Below the pieces are notes generated by a model that ran no database searches, was not told the origin of the DNA, and worked only from the letters and a program-made list of their open reading frames with translations. From the NCBI RefSeq assembly GCF_026745355.1, contig NC_079202.1:59278622-59342621 (forward strand): a stretch of 64,000 bases of DNA. Reading direction: 5' to 3'. How positions within the stretch are numbered: position 1 is the first letter of the stretch; each line of letters starts with the position of its first letter. This DNA is from Beta vulgaris subsp. vulgaris. Lineage: Eukaryota; Streptophyta; Magnoliopsida; Caryophyllales; Amaranthaceae. Below are positions 47,001 to 57,982 of the stretch, piece after piece. The translations under genes were made by a program, and so were the position numbers.

Positions 47001-50000
47001 AAAGCACTAAATCTGAAGGAGGAAATCAGGATTTAGTTCTTGAGGAGGGATCATCTCATTTTAGAGTGAGCAATGGAGGAGTCACTGAGCGTTTCACCTT
47101 GGAAAACATTGAAAATCCTGTTTCTCAGCCTGAACTTGATTTAGAAGCTGATCGCCATAATTGGAGTGAAAAATCTAAATTGCTGAAATCTCAAGGATAT
47201 GAGGTCTTTAAAGGATCACCTTCTCACCTGAGCAGAGAGTCAATAGCTGACCACCTAGAACTTCTCGCTGGACCATTCTTCGAACAGAATCATCTTCATC
47301 ATTTGATTTCTCATTGTTCAGTTGCGCAGGTATGCACACAACACAACAGTTTAACTAAGTTCTAGGTTTGTTATCTATCATGTAGTTTGTTAATCCAGGA
47401 TGCTTGTGGAGAATTCCCTTTTTAGAATAAAAAATAGGCCTCTATTTGCCTCACAGATTTATCATCTGCATGTGAATTTCTCTCTTGTTTGATTGTTTGG
47501 TTTTTGTAGTAAATGGTCGGTTGTCCAACTGATTAATTAGCATTTCTCGAGTAAGCCCTGCTGAGGCAGAAGATTCAAGGCAATAGTTACTGTAATGTCA
47601 TTCAGTTGCTTTTGTGCTGAAGTTGAAGTTGATGAATTCCTGTTTTGATGAAATAGTTGTGACATTTATATTATACTCCCTTAGTTTACTCATTTCATTT
47701 GGCACAAAGTTAAAGGAGAATTATTGAGTGGGGTGTATGAAAGAAAAGAAGTGCTGTAACTGTTATATTCTATTTATCTATTCAAAGAGCTTTTTGTTTT
47801 TCTTTTAGGGGATAGAGCTTCTGAGTGAGCCACAAGATTGGAATGTTCATGAAGTAATAAAAACAATATAAAAAGGGTGGTCTCATTAAGGCTCCGTTTG
47901 GTAGGGCGTAAAACATTTTCGGTGTAAAATGATTTTCATGGAAAACAATTTACAATGGAGAACACAATTCCAAAATTAGTTTTCCACTGTTTGGTTCGAT
48001 GTAAGAAAAATGATGAAATGAAAGGAAAATGAAAGGGAAAGTAATGAGGTAGTGAGAGGAGGTATAAGAGAGATTAAGGAAAATAGTTTTTCCTTCATTT
48101 TGAAAGGAAAATGGTTTTCCATCATTGGGAGAGTAATTTTACCCCAAGGGAAAATAGTTTTACACACTTTTGCCAACCAAACAATGTAAAACTGAAAATA
48201 GAGGAAAACAGTTTTCCGGGAAAACGTTTTACGCCCTACCAAACGGAGCCTAACTCATTGTAATCAAAGGACGGGATAATTAACAACCCTAAAAGGAAAA
48301 CGAGTAAACTAATAAAAGACAGAGGGAGTACTTCATTATCTAAAATTCTTGTGGACTGAAATATAAATGCCAAATAACTTCTACATGCTGAGATAACTTG
48401 ACGCAGGTGATGGTGAGTGGTAGAAGGTTTTAAAGCAAAAATTAATTTAGGGTTCCATGATACTAGATCACTCTCCTTTATTTGTCTCTAGCAGAAAGTT
48501 AAACCCCCAAGTAGCAGTGCTAAAGCTTTCTTTGTGAGCCACCTACTATTTATTATAGTTTGACCTCTGGGTAAAAATTGAATTTTATCAATAAAATTTA
48601 GTGTTGATCATTCAGCTTTAAGTTGTTAAAAATCAGTTGTAATCAGTATGTACCAGATATTACAAGTAACAGAAAGAACTAGTGAATCAGTAAAAATCAT
48701 TTTTCAGTAAAAGGCTGTTTTGATCAGTACTAATAATTTCAGCCAGTAAAAATCTGGTGAAGAGAATAGGGGTTTAGATGCATAGTTTTCGAGGTCATTA
48801 TGTCATTACTGCTTGAAACTGAAACTTCTGAATATCTTGCTCCATTTGTCATTTGGCTGCTGCTTTTACAGGCAAAATTACCAGACGGTTGCTATGCAGA
48901 GGCAGTGAGTCAAAGGGAAGAACTTGAAAAGGTGAAGAATGATCGAACCAAGCTCAGGGAAGAACTTCAGTATGCAATGGATCATAATTTAGTATTGGAA
49001 GGGAAAGTTGCAAACTATGATAAAGTGGTGAAGGAATTGGAGGAAGGGATTATTTCTAATTTCGAACTGCTGCAAATCTGTGAGAAACAGCGGGAGGACT
49101 TGAAGATCGAACGTGACAATGTCATCAAGACAGCTGAAGAATTGTTGAACCAATCTGCGGAGGCAGCATCCAAGACCAATGTCCTCAAGCTCTTCACCAC
49201 ATTCACCTTTGCGCAGATCAAAGCAGCGACTACCGGTTTTGACCCTTCATTACGATTATGGGAAGATGGGTACTGGAGCATGTATAAAGGATTTATTTCC
49301 CATACACAAGTGACTGTGAAGGTGTGGCTTCCTGAGGCAAAATTTCGTCAAGAGGTACATATCTGAGAAAATTGCATTGCAGCATACTTGTATTTGCTTT
49401 ATAAGAGATCACTAGAGTTAGCACCCTAAATCAGTTATAATACTGTTAATTTCCCATCGTTCGAGTTTGGTTTTCTCTTCTGGGCTCAACCAATATATCC
49501 GGATTTTGAGATCTTATATGTTAAAGACACCAATTGTTTTTATTAGTAACCTCACTGTAACGCAGTTCTATATTTCACCACGCTTTGCATTAGTAAGAAC
49601 ATTCTGCATGAGAAAATCTAAAGGGAAGGTTTTAAAATTGAGCCTGTTCTTTAACAGTTGACATGTAAAATGCTGATGAGCCCGTTGAAACTTTTTCTAA
49701 GTTGGACTCTGCTGACATCTCTTGTTATTCATTAGGTTGAGATACTAAGCAAGTTTAGACATCCAAATCTGGTAACTCTTATGGGAGTTTGCCCTGGAGC
49801 TAAGGGTGTTGTTCTTGAAGATCTCCCCAATGGAAGCCTTGAAGAAAGATTAAGTTCTACGTGCAATTCTCCTCTCTCATGGCAAACCCGAATAAGGATT
49901 GCCACTGAGTTATGCTGTGCTCTAATCTTCCTTCATTCCCGTGTACCTGAAAGAGTTATTCATGGTGCTTTGAAGCCTGCGTCTATTTTCTTTGATTCGA

Positions 50001-50965
50001 ACTTCACATGCAAGATCTGTGACTTTGGATTTTCTCGCATAATTCCGCACGATGAAGATTTTCACACCACTGAGGTGTCCTGCAGTTCCTCATATACGGA
50101 TCCTGAGTACTTCATAATGGGAGTTGCTAAACCTTCCGTGGATGTTTATTCTTTTGGAATGATACTACTGGAGTTGCTGACTGGAAAATCAGCATATGGG
50201 TTAACAGATGAACTGGAACATGCTTTGAATGAAAACAATCTTGATTCTCTCTTGGATACTTCAGCAGGAGACTGGCCATTTGTGCAAGCTGAGCAATTGG
50301 CTCGATTGGCATTGAGGTGTTGTGAGGAGAATGCAAGTGATCGTCCACATTTGGAGTCGGATGTATGGAGAGTCCTGGAGCCGATGAGAACTTCATGTGA
50401 GTCTTCAACACCGTACCATCTTGGAGATGAAGAACGCCGCCAAGCTCCATCATATTTCATTTGTCCTATATTCCAGGTATATTTCATATGAGTTCGATTC
50501 AGCAGGTCTCCTTATAATTTGCCTCACATAAACATTTGGTCGAATCAGTTATTAGCTACACTAATCACTAAAATCTAGCAAAATACGTTAAAAGTTGCTT
50601 TTCCTTATTTTCTAAAGGTCCCTTCCAAAATATGACAACTTTTTTACTACATAACTAATTATGTATTTTGAAGAAAAGAAATAAGGAACTACTTTACTTT
50701 ATCTTGAAGTTTGGTCTTGTAGGAAGATCTGATTTCATGTTGTCTTATGAAGTAAAGTGTTTTTTGGTGCTACAACTCTCAGGAAGTCATGGAAGATCCA
50801 CATGTTGCAGCAGATGGCTACACTTATGAGGCGGAAGCGTTGCGAGGGTGGCTTGATACCGACCATACAACTTCCCCCATGACAAATCTTCAACTCGAAC
50901 ACACTAATCTTATCCCCAACCATGCCCTTCGTTCTGCCATCCAGGAGTGGAGACAGAGGCATTGA
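44084..50965 (+). CDS. PUB33-like: PUB-e: USP / pseudokinase (HGA) / U-box protein lacking exon 6
   Basis: The eight exons are 44084-44339, 45414-45535, 45679-45800, 46206-46310, 46927-47329, 48872-49354, 49736-50476 and 50783-50965, all GT-AG, giving 804 residues. An acidic N-terminal extension of about 40 residues precedes the USP-like domain (about 41-200). Exon 6 of the paralogs is present only as a stop-containing relic at about 47522-47586; exon 5 joins exon 7 in phase. The coiled coil is about 337-440 and the kinase-like domain about 460-710. The catalytic Asp is Ala575 (HGA), the catalytic-loop Asn is Ser580, and the glycine loop is WEDGYW at 466. Lys486 and DFG Asp593 remain. The U-box (about 740-803) is intact. 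This is an inferred pseudokinase E3 ligase and the most divergent member of the array. Confidence 0.9.
45968..45981. repeat. 14-base G run in PUB-e intron 3
   Basis: An uninterrupted G run in an otherwise AT-rich intron, preceded by gtcggccg. Confidence 0.85.
47522..47586 (+). pseudogene. Relic of exon 6 within PUB-e intron 5
   Basis: The string ctcgagtaagccctgctgag-gcagaagattcaaggcaata aligns with PUB-b exon 6 (cttgagcaagccataacaga-ggcagaaacttcaaagcaag). It carries TAA and TAG codons and has no usable donor. The exon has decayed and is skipped. Confidence 0.75.
47676..48328. mobile_element. Stowaway MITE split by a nested element
   Basis: The left part (47676-47889) starts ctcccttagtttactc and the right part (48251-48328) ends gagtaaact...agagggag, with TA on both sides (47674-47675, 48329-48330). 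Its interior resembles 43519-43747. A Tourist-like element at 47890-48250 interrupts it. Both lie in PUB-e intron 5. Confidence 0.8.
47890..48250. mobile_element. Tourist-like MITE nested in a Stowaway
   Basis: Inverted repeats GGCTCCGTTTGGTAGGGCGT / ACGCCCTACCAAACGGAGCC extend for more than 30 bp. TAA duplications flank it (47887-47889, 48251-48253). There is no transposase. Confidence 0.9.
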
Positions 50966-51849
50966 TTCTCATCAAATCAAATTTACTCTTTGGTTTTGGT
51001 TCTTGCAAAGAAAAGGGAAAACAAGATTACAAGATGATAATAGTAAACTGGTAGTGTACATATCTTGGTGAGGTGGATTTACCTAGCAAGTACATAAATG
51101 ACAAGTCAAGCTTAGTTGAATTAAACACTCCTTTGCATGCGATGTGTTTTCTTCGTTAGAATTTTGCTAAACTAAACTGAACTTTTTACAGCATATCGAA
51201 TTTTCTCAACCTTGATTGAACTTAATGTTTATATTCGATCGGATTTAATTAGTACTGTTCGAACCTTATCTTTTCCGAAATTATTATTTACGCGCCCATT
51301 TTGTGATAAGACACAAACATGTTTATGCAAAGGACATGGGAAGCTAAGATTAGTACCATTTCTACTCCACAATCCAAAGATAAAGATGTTGTATTGGTAT
51401 TTAGTCACTCTCAAAATTGAAAGGTGATGTGTTAAAAGTAGATTATTGGTTCCGTACAGACGTGGCCTTCGTTAATGTCCTTACCTCGTGCACACTATAA
51501 TTAGTAGGTCCAAAGGATGCAAATCACTTACCTCAAATCTCAATTATATTTTTAATAATATCACTGGTCTATTTGTTTGTTATCACTTTCAAATTGTTTA
51601 AAAACAAAACATCAACGTACATGAAATAAATAATAGGTGACTTTCTCATGATTGTATTATTTGATTACTTAATAACCAGCCACCTATTTAGAATTAATAT
51701 TGACAATAAAAAGGCTTAACTTATTTCTCACTTCTATCATTTAGATTTTTTTGAAGGATATAGATGACACATCCATCTCATCTAAACCAACTTTTTTCAC
51801 AAATATATGAACTTGTTGCCAAGGAAAAAGGACGGTGTATATAATATAA

Positions 51850-51996
51850 GGGTATGTTCTCTTCGGCATAAAATAGCTGAATTGAATTGAATTGAAATGA
51901 ACTGAAATAAATAGTGATATGTGAGTAAAAGTATTGTCCAGAGCTAAACTGAACGGAACTGAACAGAATCGAAAATAAACTGGGGAGAACATGCTC
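51850..51996. mobile_element. Tourist MITE, short AACTG-family copy
   Basis: Termini GGGTATGTTCTC / GAGAACATGCTC lie between TAA duplications (51847-51849, 51997-51999). It shares 'ttcggcataaaa', 'agctgaa' and 'aatagtgatatgtgag' with 4431-4729, but has only a few gaact(g) units. Confidence 0.85.
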
Positions 51997-52702
51997 TAAA
52001 ACATGGAACATCTAAGGCTTCCTTTGCTTATTTATAGATCTTCTTATTATGCAAACTTTGCTCATTTGGAAGTTTCAAATAAGTGATGAGCATAAAAAAG
52101 TAGCCTTGAGTGTATCCCGCTCACTGTACTCGGTGTATGATAAAAGTTGTATACTATAAAATATAATAAATGTGATTATTTTTGTTGAATATGAAATATT
52201 TTTTTGAGTAAATATGCATCGAATAGTAATATTTTTTTTAACTACATCTCTATTTGTCTTATTTTAATTTGTTTTTAGGATTTATTAAAGAAAAAGGAAA
52301 TCTATTAAATGAGCTCAATGATTTGCACTAAACACATGACACGTGAACTTCCCACTTGTTAAGGTACGTACAATATGCATTGTAGCTTATCTTATCAGCA
52401 CTAATAAACTTTTTTTTATGAATGTGTACTACGAATATTCTCTTGCTCCTCCACTTTTAAGTTATAACAACTTCACCTCACCCAATTGGTAGGGAACTAG
52501 GGCCTAGGGGGGCATGCTTGAAATCCCCAAATTTTAGAATTAGGAAATAAGAGGGTGGTAGCTCTTCTTATTCTGTATGTCCTTGTAGCAAAAGTTCGAT
52601 TATCATGAGTAGCATATGGAAGCATTAGAAATTGGGGAGTTATTATGGGTTGGCTTGATAACTCTAGTGTAAGATATTCCAGTTTTGGTTATGTGTTCCT
52701 AG

Positions 52703-52979
52703 TAGAGATGATCAAATCAGCTCGGCCTGTGTGCTGTTGGACGAGTTTGGGCAAAAAAATTTGGCCCATAGTATGGCTCGATCCAATTTTGTTTGTTTTG
52801 AGACAGGCTATGGGTAACTCAAAAAATAACTTTTTAGTCTAATTTTTTACCCGGAAAGTCACATTGTTTAACCCGAAATACCGAGGTTTGGGCACAAAAT
52901 TTTGGCCTGATCTGGTCAATAGGCAATTTTTTAAAGGCATAGCCCTGCCCTAATCCGGTCTGACCCATGATCACCTCTA
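52703..52979. mobile_element. hAT-type MITE, 277 bp
   Basis: Termini TAGAGATGATCA / TGATCACCTCTA are flanked by GTTCCTAG and GTCCCTAG (52695-52702, 52980-52987), an 8-bp duplication with one mismatch. Confidence 0.75.
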
Positions 52980-53288
52980 GTCCCTAGTTAAAAGAATCCG
53001 ACCGAATTTTATGATATCTGATTTTGCATTTCACCTCTATTATTTTAGTGAAAGTATTGGGTCAGACCGTCTGACCTAACATTTTCCGTCGGACGAAGCC
53101 GCGAGAACGGCACCGCTGCTCCTTCTTCATCTTCTTCCTCCGTCGCCGCCGGTGAAAAACCAAAACTGAGCACAACCATTCATCATCATCCATTTTCATT
53201 CATCTTCCATCACACTCAAAATTCTTACACATACATACATATTTTTCCAGAAAATATAAACTTCATTTAGGAGAGAGAAAAAACAACA

Positions 53289-53471
53289 ATGGATACAGCA
53301 TGTGGTAAAGGAAAGAAAGGTGCAGCAAGAAGAAAAAAGGGTGGAGGTCCTAGAAATTTGATTGAAGTTGATGAAATTTTGCCGCATTACTTGAAAAGGA
53401 CCCGACTAAGGAGAAGAATGTTGATATCAGACAATTCGAATTTGGTTTACTTTCAATTCGAAGGATGGTGA
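53289..53471 (+). pseudogene. Possible captured histone H2A-like 5' fragment
   Basis: The frame begins MDTACGKGKKGAARRKK and then GGGPR, which resembles the basic N-terminal tail of plant H2A (MD..GK.KKGA..RK.GGPR). It is preceded by a plausible leader. After about residue 22 the similarity ends and no histone fold follows, so this could only be a captured fragment. A chance Lys/Gly-rich match remains possible. Confidence 0.45.
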
Positions 53472-53544
53472 GAATGTGGTGAGTGGTGATTCCTTGCTTA
53501 TAACAATGCCATGGTTGTTTTTATCAATTCGAAGGATGGTTGTT

Positions 53545-53960
53545 TTCAGGTTAGTTTTCTTTTCAGTTGGACTTTCTTTTCTTTCAGTTGGACTTTGTTT
53601 TCTTTCAGTTAGACTTTGTGTTCTTTCAGTTGGAGTTTCTTTTCTTTCAGTTGGACTTTCTTTTCTTTCAGTTGGACTTTCTTTTCTTTCAGTTGGACGA
53701 CCAACTGAAAGAAATAATGGGCCAACTGAAAGAAATAATGGACTAACTGAAACAAAATGAAGACTACCTGAAGAAAAATATAGACTACCTGAAAAAGAAT
53801 AAAGACCAACTGAAACCCAAGTAAATCTAACTGAAGCACAAAAACCCACTGAAAAACAAAGAAGATTAACTGAAAACAAAATGAAGACTACCTGAAAAAA
53901 AAATTGGAACCACCTGAAAAAAAATGAAGACTACCTAAAAAAAAAATTGGAACCACCTGA
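53545..53960. repeat. Mirrored ~20-bp tandem repeats inside the Mutator-like element
   Basis: To about 53700 the unit 'tttctttcagttggac' repeats head to tail about 8 times. From 53698 onwards its complement 'ccaactgaaagaaa' and variants continue, decaying towards the right end. The long open frames on both strands here come from the repeat, not from a gene. Confidence 0.85.
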
Positions 53961-54379
53961 AAGTCGTCCGACCAAAATTATGGTCGGACGAGTCCGACAC
54001 AATACGTTCTCATTATTTTATCAATTACTTTATCTAGCATCCACAATAAGATTTATATATAAGCATATAGCAAGTTATTTATATATAAGAATTTAACCTA
54101 ATTAATATCAAGATGTTTGTATGCTTTGATCTTCCCTAATATCCGTTCTTAATGTTATTGCTATGTTGTATCATATATTTTCTTAAAGCAAAATTAGTTT
54201 ATATAGGTCTACGCGGAATTAATAAAGTACTCTCTCTATTTATTTATTTTTATTTGCACATCTTTTAATATACATCTTTGACTATTCATATATTAAATAA
54301 TATTCTTAGTAAAAATTATATATATAAAAAAAAGTAAATACACATTAAAATAAATCCAATAACATACAACATGTTCATA

Positions 54380-54576
54380 AATTTTTTTAAAAAAATAGTA
54401 AGAAGAATTCCTTTGGACTATTCTCGCAAAAGACCCTCACCCAAAGACCCATTACAAGTCAGACATCCTAACCCCTTCCGTCTCTTAAATCCCAAGCAGG
54501 GTAAGAATTGAACCCTAGACCTTGTCAGGAAAGATGGAAAAGTTCACCACTTGAGCCAACCCCAATTCCTTACAAA
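54380..54576 (-). mobile_element. tRNA-derived SINE, minus strand
   Basis: On the minus strand an A-box-like TTGGCTCAAGTGG and a B-box-like GGTTCAATTC are followed by unrelated body sequence and a T/A-rich tail. ATGTTCATA flanks both sides (54371-54379, 54577-54585). A truncated relative is at 34162. Confidence 0.75.
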
Positions 54577-55352
54577 ATGTTCATATAAAAAGGGATCGAA
54601 TCAGGAAGTACTATAACTTTGAAAAATTAGGATTAAATTGGATTAGAAAGTCTGCTAAAAATCTAACTTAGTATTTTCTTTTCTTCAGTTAGTGGGATGA
54701 CATATTGACATATTGCATAGGACTATCAATTGCTGTGTTCTCTCTCTTAAAGCTAAAAAGTTCAGAGTACCTGGACAATAAGATTATAAGATAATAGTGT
54801 TGCAAGTTATATAGTACTCCTGGAAGTATGGACTCAGCCGACCATTTTCGTTTATTTTGGTTGAGAACATGCCATTCTGTAATACTGTTACCATACTTTA
54901 ATAACTTAAATATAAGTGGACCTGTTGCATTAGCAATACGCAATACTCCTACGTAGCGACGAAAAGGAGCATAAGTAATAAGAGACAATCGTGCAGTTTT
55001 TGGTGCCATCTTTTCAGTTTTCAGTGTGCTGTGTGCATGTATAGTGTTGGAGTTTATAAGAGGTTTTTGTAGATTGCTACGAGTCCGTGTATTGTTACGG
55101 GGCAAACTCAATTGTACGACAGTGATCTTTTCACTCCACGATTATCAGATAAGTTCTATTTAATTGTTACCAGTTTTCGTTTTTATATATAGTAGCCTAG
55201 ACTAGTACTTAACCAATATGGTGCAACATCAAGTTAAATTGAGAGACTTCATTTGATTATTAGTTACTACCAACTTACCATGTTGCAGTTGCAAGTTTGC
55301 AACTAACTATCACTCTGTCATGCACGATCTTGTTCCCTGTGGCTGTCATTAA

Positions 55353-55646
55353 TGTTCAATTTAGCGAGAAAAATATTTTTTAAAGCATTCTTTGTGCAAA
55401 AAAAAAATCACAAATTTTATTTCTCTTGCAAGAGGAAACCTTTTATCATTTTTCGGTGTGGTTTTTGAGATGCATAAGGGTAGTGCTGCAGTTAATGGAA
55501 ATAGAGAGTTAAAGAAAGATAGAAGGGTCATCGCTGGAATTGAAAGAAAACACCCAGGAATTAGTTTCTTCTTGCAAGAGAAAATTAAGTTTGTGGTTTC
55601 TTTTTACAAAGAATGCTTTATAAGTTTTTTTTCGCAAAATTGAACC
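55353..55646. mobile_element. Foldback element with ~85-bp inverted arms
   Basis: The left arm (gttcaatttagcg ... aaagcattctttgt ... tctcttgcaagag) is repeated in reverse at the right (ctcttgcaagag side ... acaaagaatgcttt ... cgcaaaattgaac). Each arm is about 85 bp. The target duplication is not clear, so the superfamily is unassigned. The ORF at 55392-55643 spans the centre and is not credible as a gene. Confidence 0.7.
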
Positions 55647-55890
55647 TTTAAAACGTTTTTTTTAACAAAATTTTCAAAAAAGTATGACATGAAAGAAGCA
55701 TAATAAGGATAATACTAGACGCGATATGCTATAAAAAAATATTTTATGAACTTTTTGGATCAGTTGTAAGTTGTAACTTTTTTAAATAACCACCATCGTG
55801 GCCCAATGGTTGTGGCCATCATTGGCTAATTTCTCTAATCAAACTTGCAGGATTGTCTATATATTTTTGAGTTGACCTTTCCCTATATAC

Positions 55891-56415
55891 TAGGGCTAGT
55901 ACGTAAATGCTGACTCGACCCGAACCTAACCCGAAATAAGTATGGTAGGATTTGCATTTTGACGCATTTAAGTAAATGGGTTGACACGATTAACCCATTT
56001 AATTAAACGGATTAGGTTAAGGTTTGCAGTTCCGACCTGAAAATGACCTGCTTTGACCTTATTAACTTAAACATGTAGAAAATCTTCGAAAAAATATATT
56101 GATAAATCTAAAATTTGGTTAAAAAAAAGTAACATATCACCAAAATAGGTCACAGTCATTCCAAGAAACTCTAAACATGCATACTTTCGATCATGAACTT
56201 ACTCATTTAGCTTTTTAAAAAAATACTTATTTTTCAATATAATGATAATTATAATTAAAAGGGTTAAACGAGTTATATGGATAATCCGTTTATTAAATGG
56301 GTCCGGCTAGATTTGAGTTTTACAACCTGGTTAAAGGGTTTAGATTTGAATTGAGTGATTTCTAACATGCATGTATTATCAACCGAACACAGATCTGACT
56401 TGATTACCAACCCTA
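55891..56415. mobile_element. hAT-type nonautonomous element, 525 bp
   Basis: It begins TAGGGCTAGTA and ends ATTACCAACCCTA (reverse complement TAGGGTTGGTAAT). Flanks CTATATAC and ATATATAC match at 7 of 8 positions (55883-55890, 56416-56423). The interior has words such as 'gacccgaacctaacccgaa' common in such plant elements. Confidence 0.7.
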
Positions 56416-56592
56416 ATATATACATATAGAGAGGCTTTCTGACACGGATGGAATAGGTTTTTCCACAAATTTGTTAGTACAAGTACAACAATATTAAAAT
56501 GCATAATGTGTTGTACTAGTTTAAAACTCAGTTTAACATTAGTTGATATCACTATAAATCTATAATACTACTAGTCTACTACTAATCACCTA

Positions 56593-56850
56593 CTCCCTTC
56601 GTCCCATAATATAGTGTTTGTTTCTTTTTTACACGATCTCCAATACGTAACTTTGACCTTTAATATCTTCAATTTCATATTAATAAAAAATATAAAAAGT
56701 TAATATTATAAAATTACACATTGAAACGAATCTAACAAGATCCCACATGAAAATATTTTTTTTATATATATAAATGAGAATATTCAGTCAAATATTTAAA
56801 GTTTGACCCACCAAAAATGAAATAGGCACTATATTATGGGACGGATGAAG
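56593..56850. mobile_element. Stowaway MITE, 258 bp
   Basis: CTCCCTTCGTCCCATAATAT and its partner ATATTATGGGACGGATGAAG lie between TA dinucleotides (56591-56592, 56851-56852). Confidence 0.88.
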
Positions 56851-57982
56851 TATTATATTAAACTATTAGTAATCTAGTATGGTACATTGTACGAAATTAG
56901 TTGGGAATGGTGGGGCACAAATAAGCTAAGGGTCAATCAGGGACGTATATAACATGATTACATGAATGTGATTGAAACCAACCCATATACTCGTCCATAT
57001 GCTTATTAGTACTTTCACTGGAGTGGTTGCTGCCTAAATTAAACACGGCTGTAAATTAAAATTGGAGTACTTTGTACTACTTGTCTTCTGGGAAATGGAT
57101 CTCAAAACAAAGATTGACAATAAAATTCCATAACCGATGATGAAGCCTTATCAAATTAATGGCCAGCTTTTTTTCTCTTTTTATCTCCTTATTTTTCTCC
57201 CACATGCAATTGGGAAGAAAAGAAAAAATAGAATGGAAGCAAATAAACCCTAACATGCAGGAAGGGTTATCAATAGAAAAAGGTGTAAAAAATTTATATG
57301 AACTTGGTCTATACTAAATCAGTGCGGATCTAATACTAATTCATATGATTTATGAAAAAAAAGGTCATTATATAAAAAACATGATTCATGTAAGTCGGGG
57401 AAAATTTGGAGATCCCTCTTGCATAGGAGGAGGCTAGTGGCTTGATCCCAAAATCTTTGGTTTCGAAAATGATGTCAACATCACTAAGTTATTACTTGCT
57501 GCTTCACATGGATGTTTATAAAAAAATATTACCATCGGTATAATTATACTTTGTTTACAAAATCATATAAACTTAAAAACCTTTTGTTACTGATTATTAA
57601 ATAAATATATAAAGGTAAGTTAAATGTTGTTGTGCAAAAATAATTTTCAAGTAGCTATATAAATAAAAAGTAGTAGTAGAAAGTGTACAAACTGTGAGAA
57701 TAAAAGGGTTGACTTGATCATAAATAGAAAAAAATATTGGCTGGATATGTAATTCAATTTAGATGTTTATTGTTAGCCTAAAATCTAGGGGAATAATTTT
57801 GCAACTTCACTTAATTTAAGTGGTACCTAACTTCCTACCATTCTCAAATTTCAAATTTAGATATTTATAGTTTTGTCATAGAGAAAAGGGGTATCATCAT
57901 AGATCTTGTATGTGTTAGGTTTGTTTACTACTCCTGTTCACTAATTACTTTTTTTTTTTGAGGGGAAAGAGATGTGCATTAA

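Larger units (their letters stand above)
53048..54011. mobile_element. Mutator-like nonautonomous element, possibly Pack-MULE
   Basis: Long imperfect inverted ends begin GTGAAAGTATTGGGTCAGAC (left) and, read inward, GAGAACGTATTGTGTCGGAC (right), and continue to a shared GTCGGACGA about 45 bp in. The perfect 9-bp duplication ATTATTTTA flanks them (53039-53047, 54012-54020), the length expected for Mutator. Inside are a leader-like tract, a short H2A-like ORF (53289-53471) and mirrored arrays of a ~20-bp unit. No transposase is present. Confidence 0.82.
50966..57949. other. Repeat-rich intergenic region, no host gene supported
   Basis: Apart from the ~200-bp PUB-e 3' end, this stretch is a mosaic of small elements: Tourist (51850), hAT (52703), Mutator-like (53048), SINE (54380), foldback (55353), hAT (55891) and Stowaway (56593). 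Open frames at 54689-55111 (minus) and 55392-55643 show no recognisable domains. 56860-57930 is AT-rich with nothing visible. Confidence 0.6.

Noticed and set aside
53427..53879. Long ORFs on both strands at 53.4-53.9 kb with repeated SVGLSFL / PTERKES units
   Set aside because: They are translations of mirrored 20-bp tandem repeats within a Mutator-like element. Openness on both strands reflects the repeat.
54485..54560. tRNA gene on the minus strand
   Set aside because: A- and B-box-like sequences exist but the cloverleaf is not convincing, and a tail plus target duplication fit a SINE.
54689..55111. 140-residue minus-strand ORF
   Set aside because: No recognisable motif, no supporting exon or promoter signal, and atypical composition. 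Not called.
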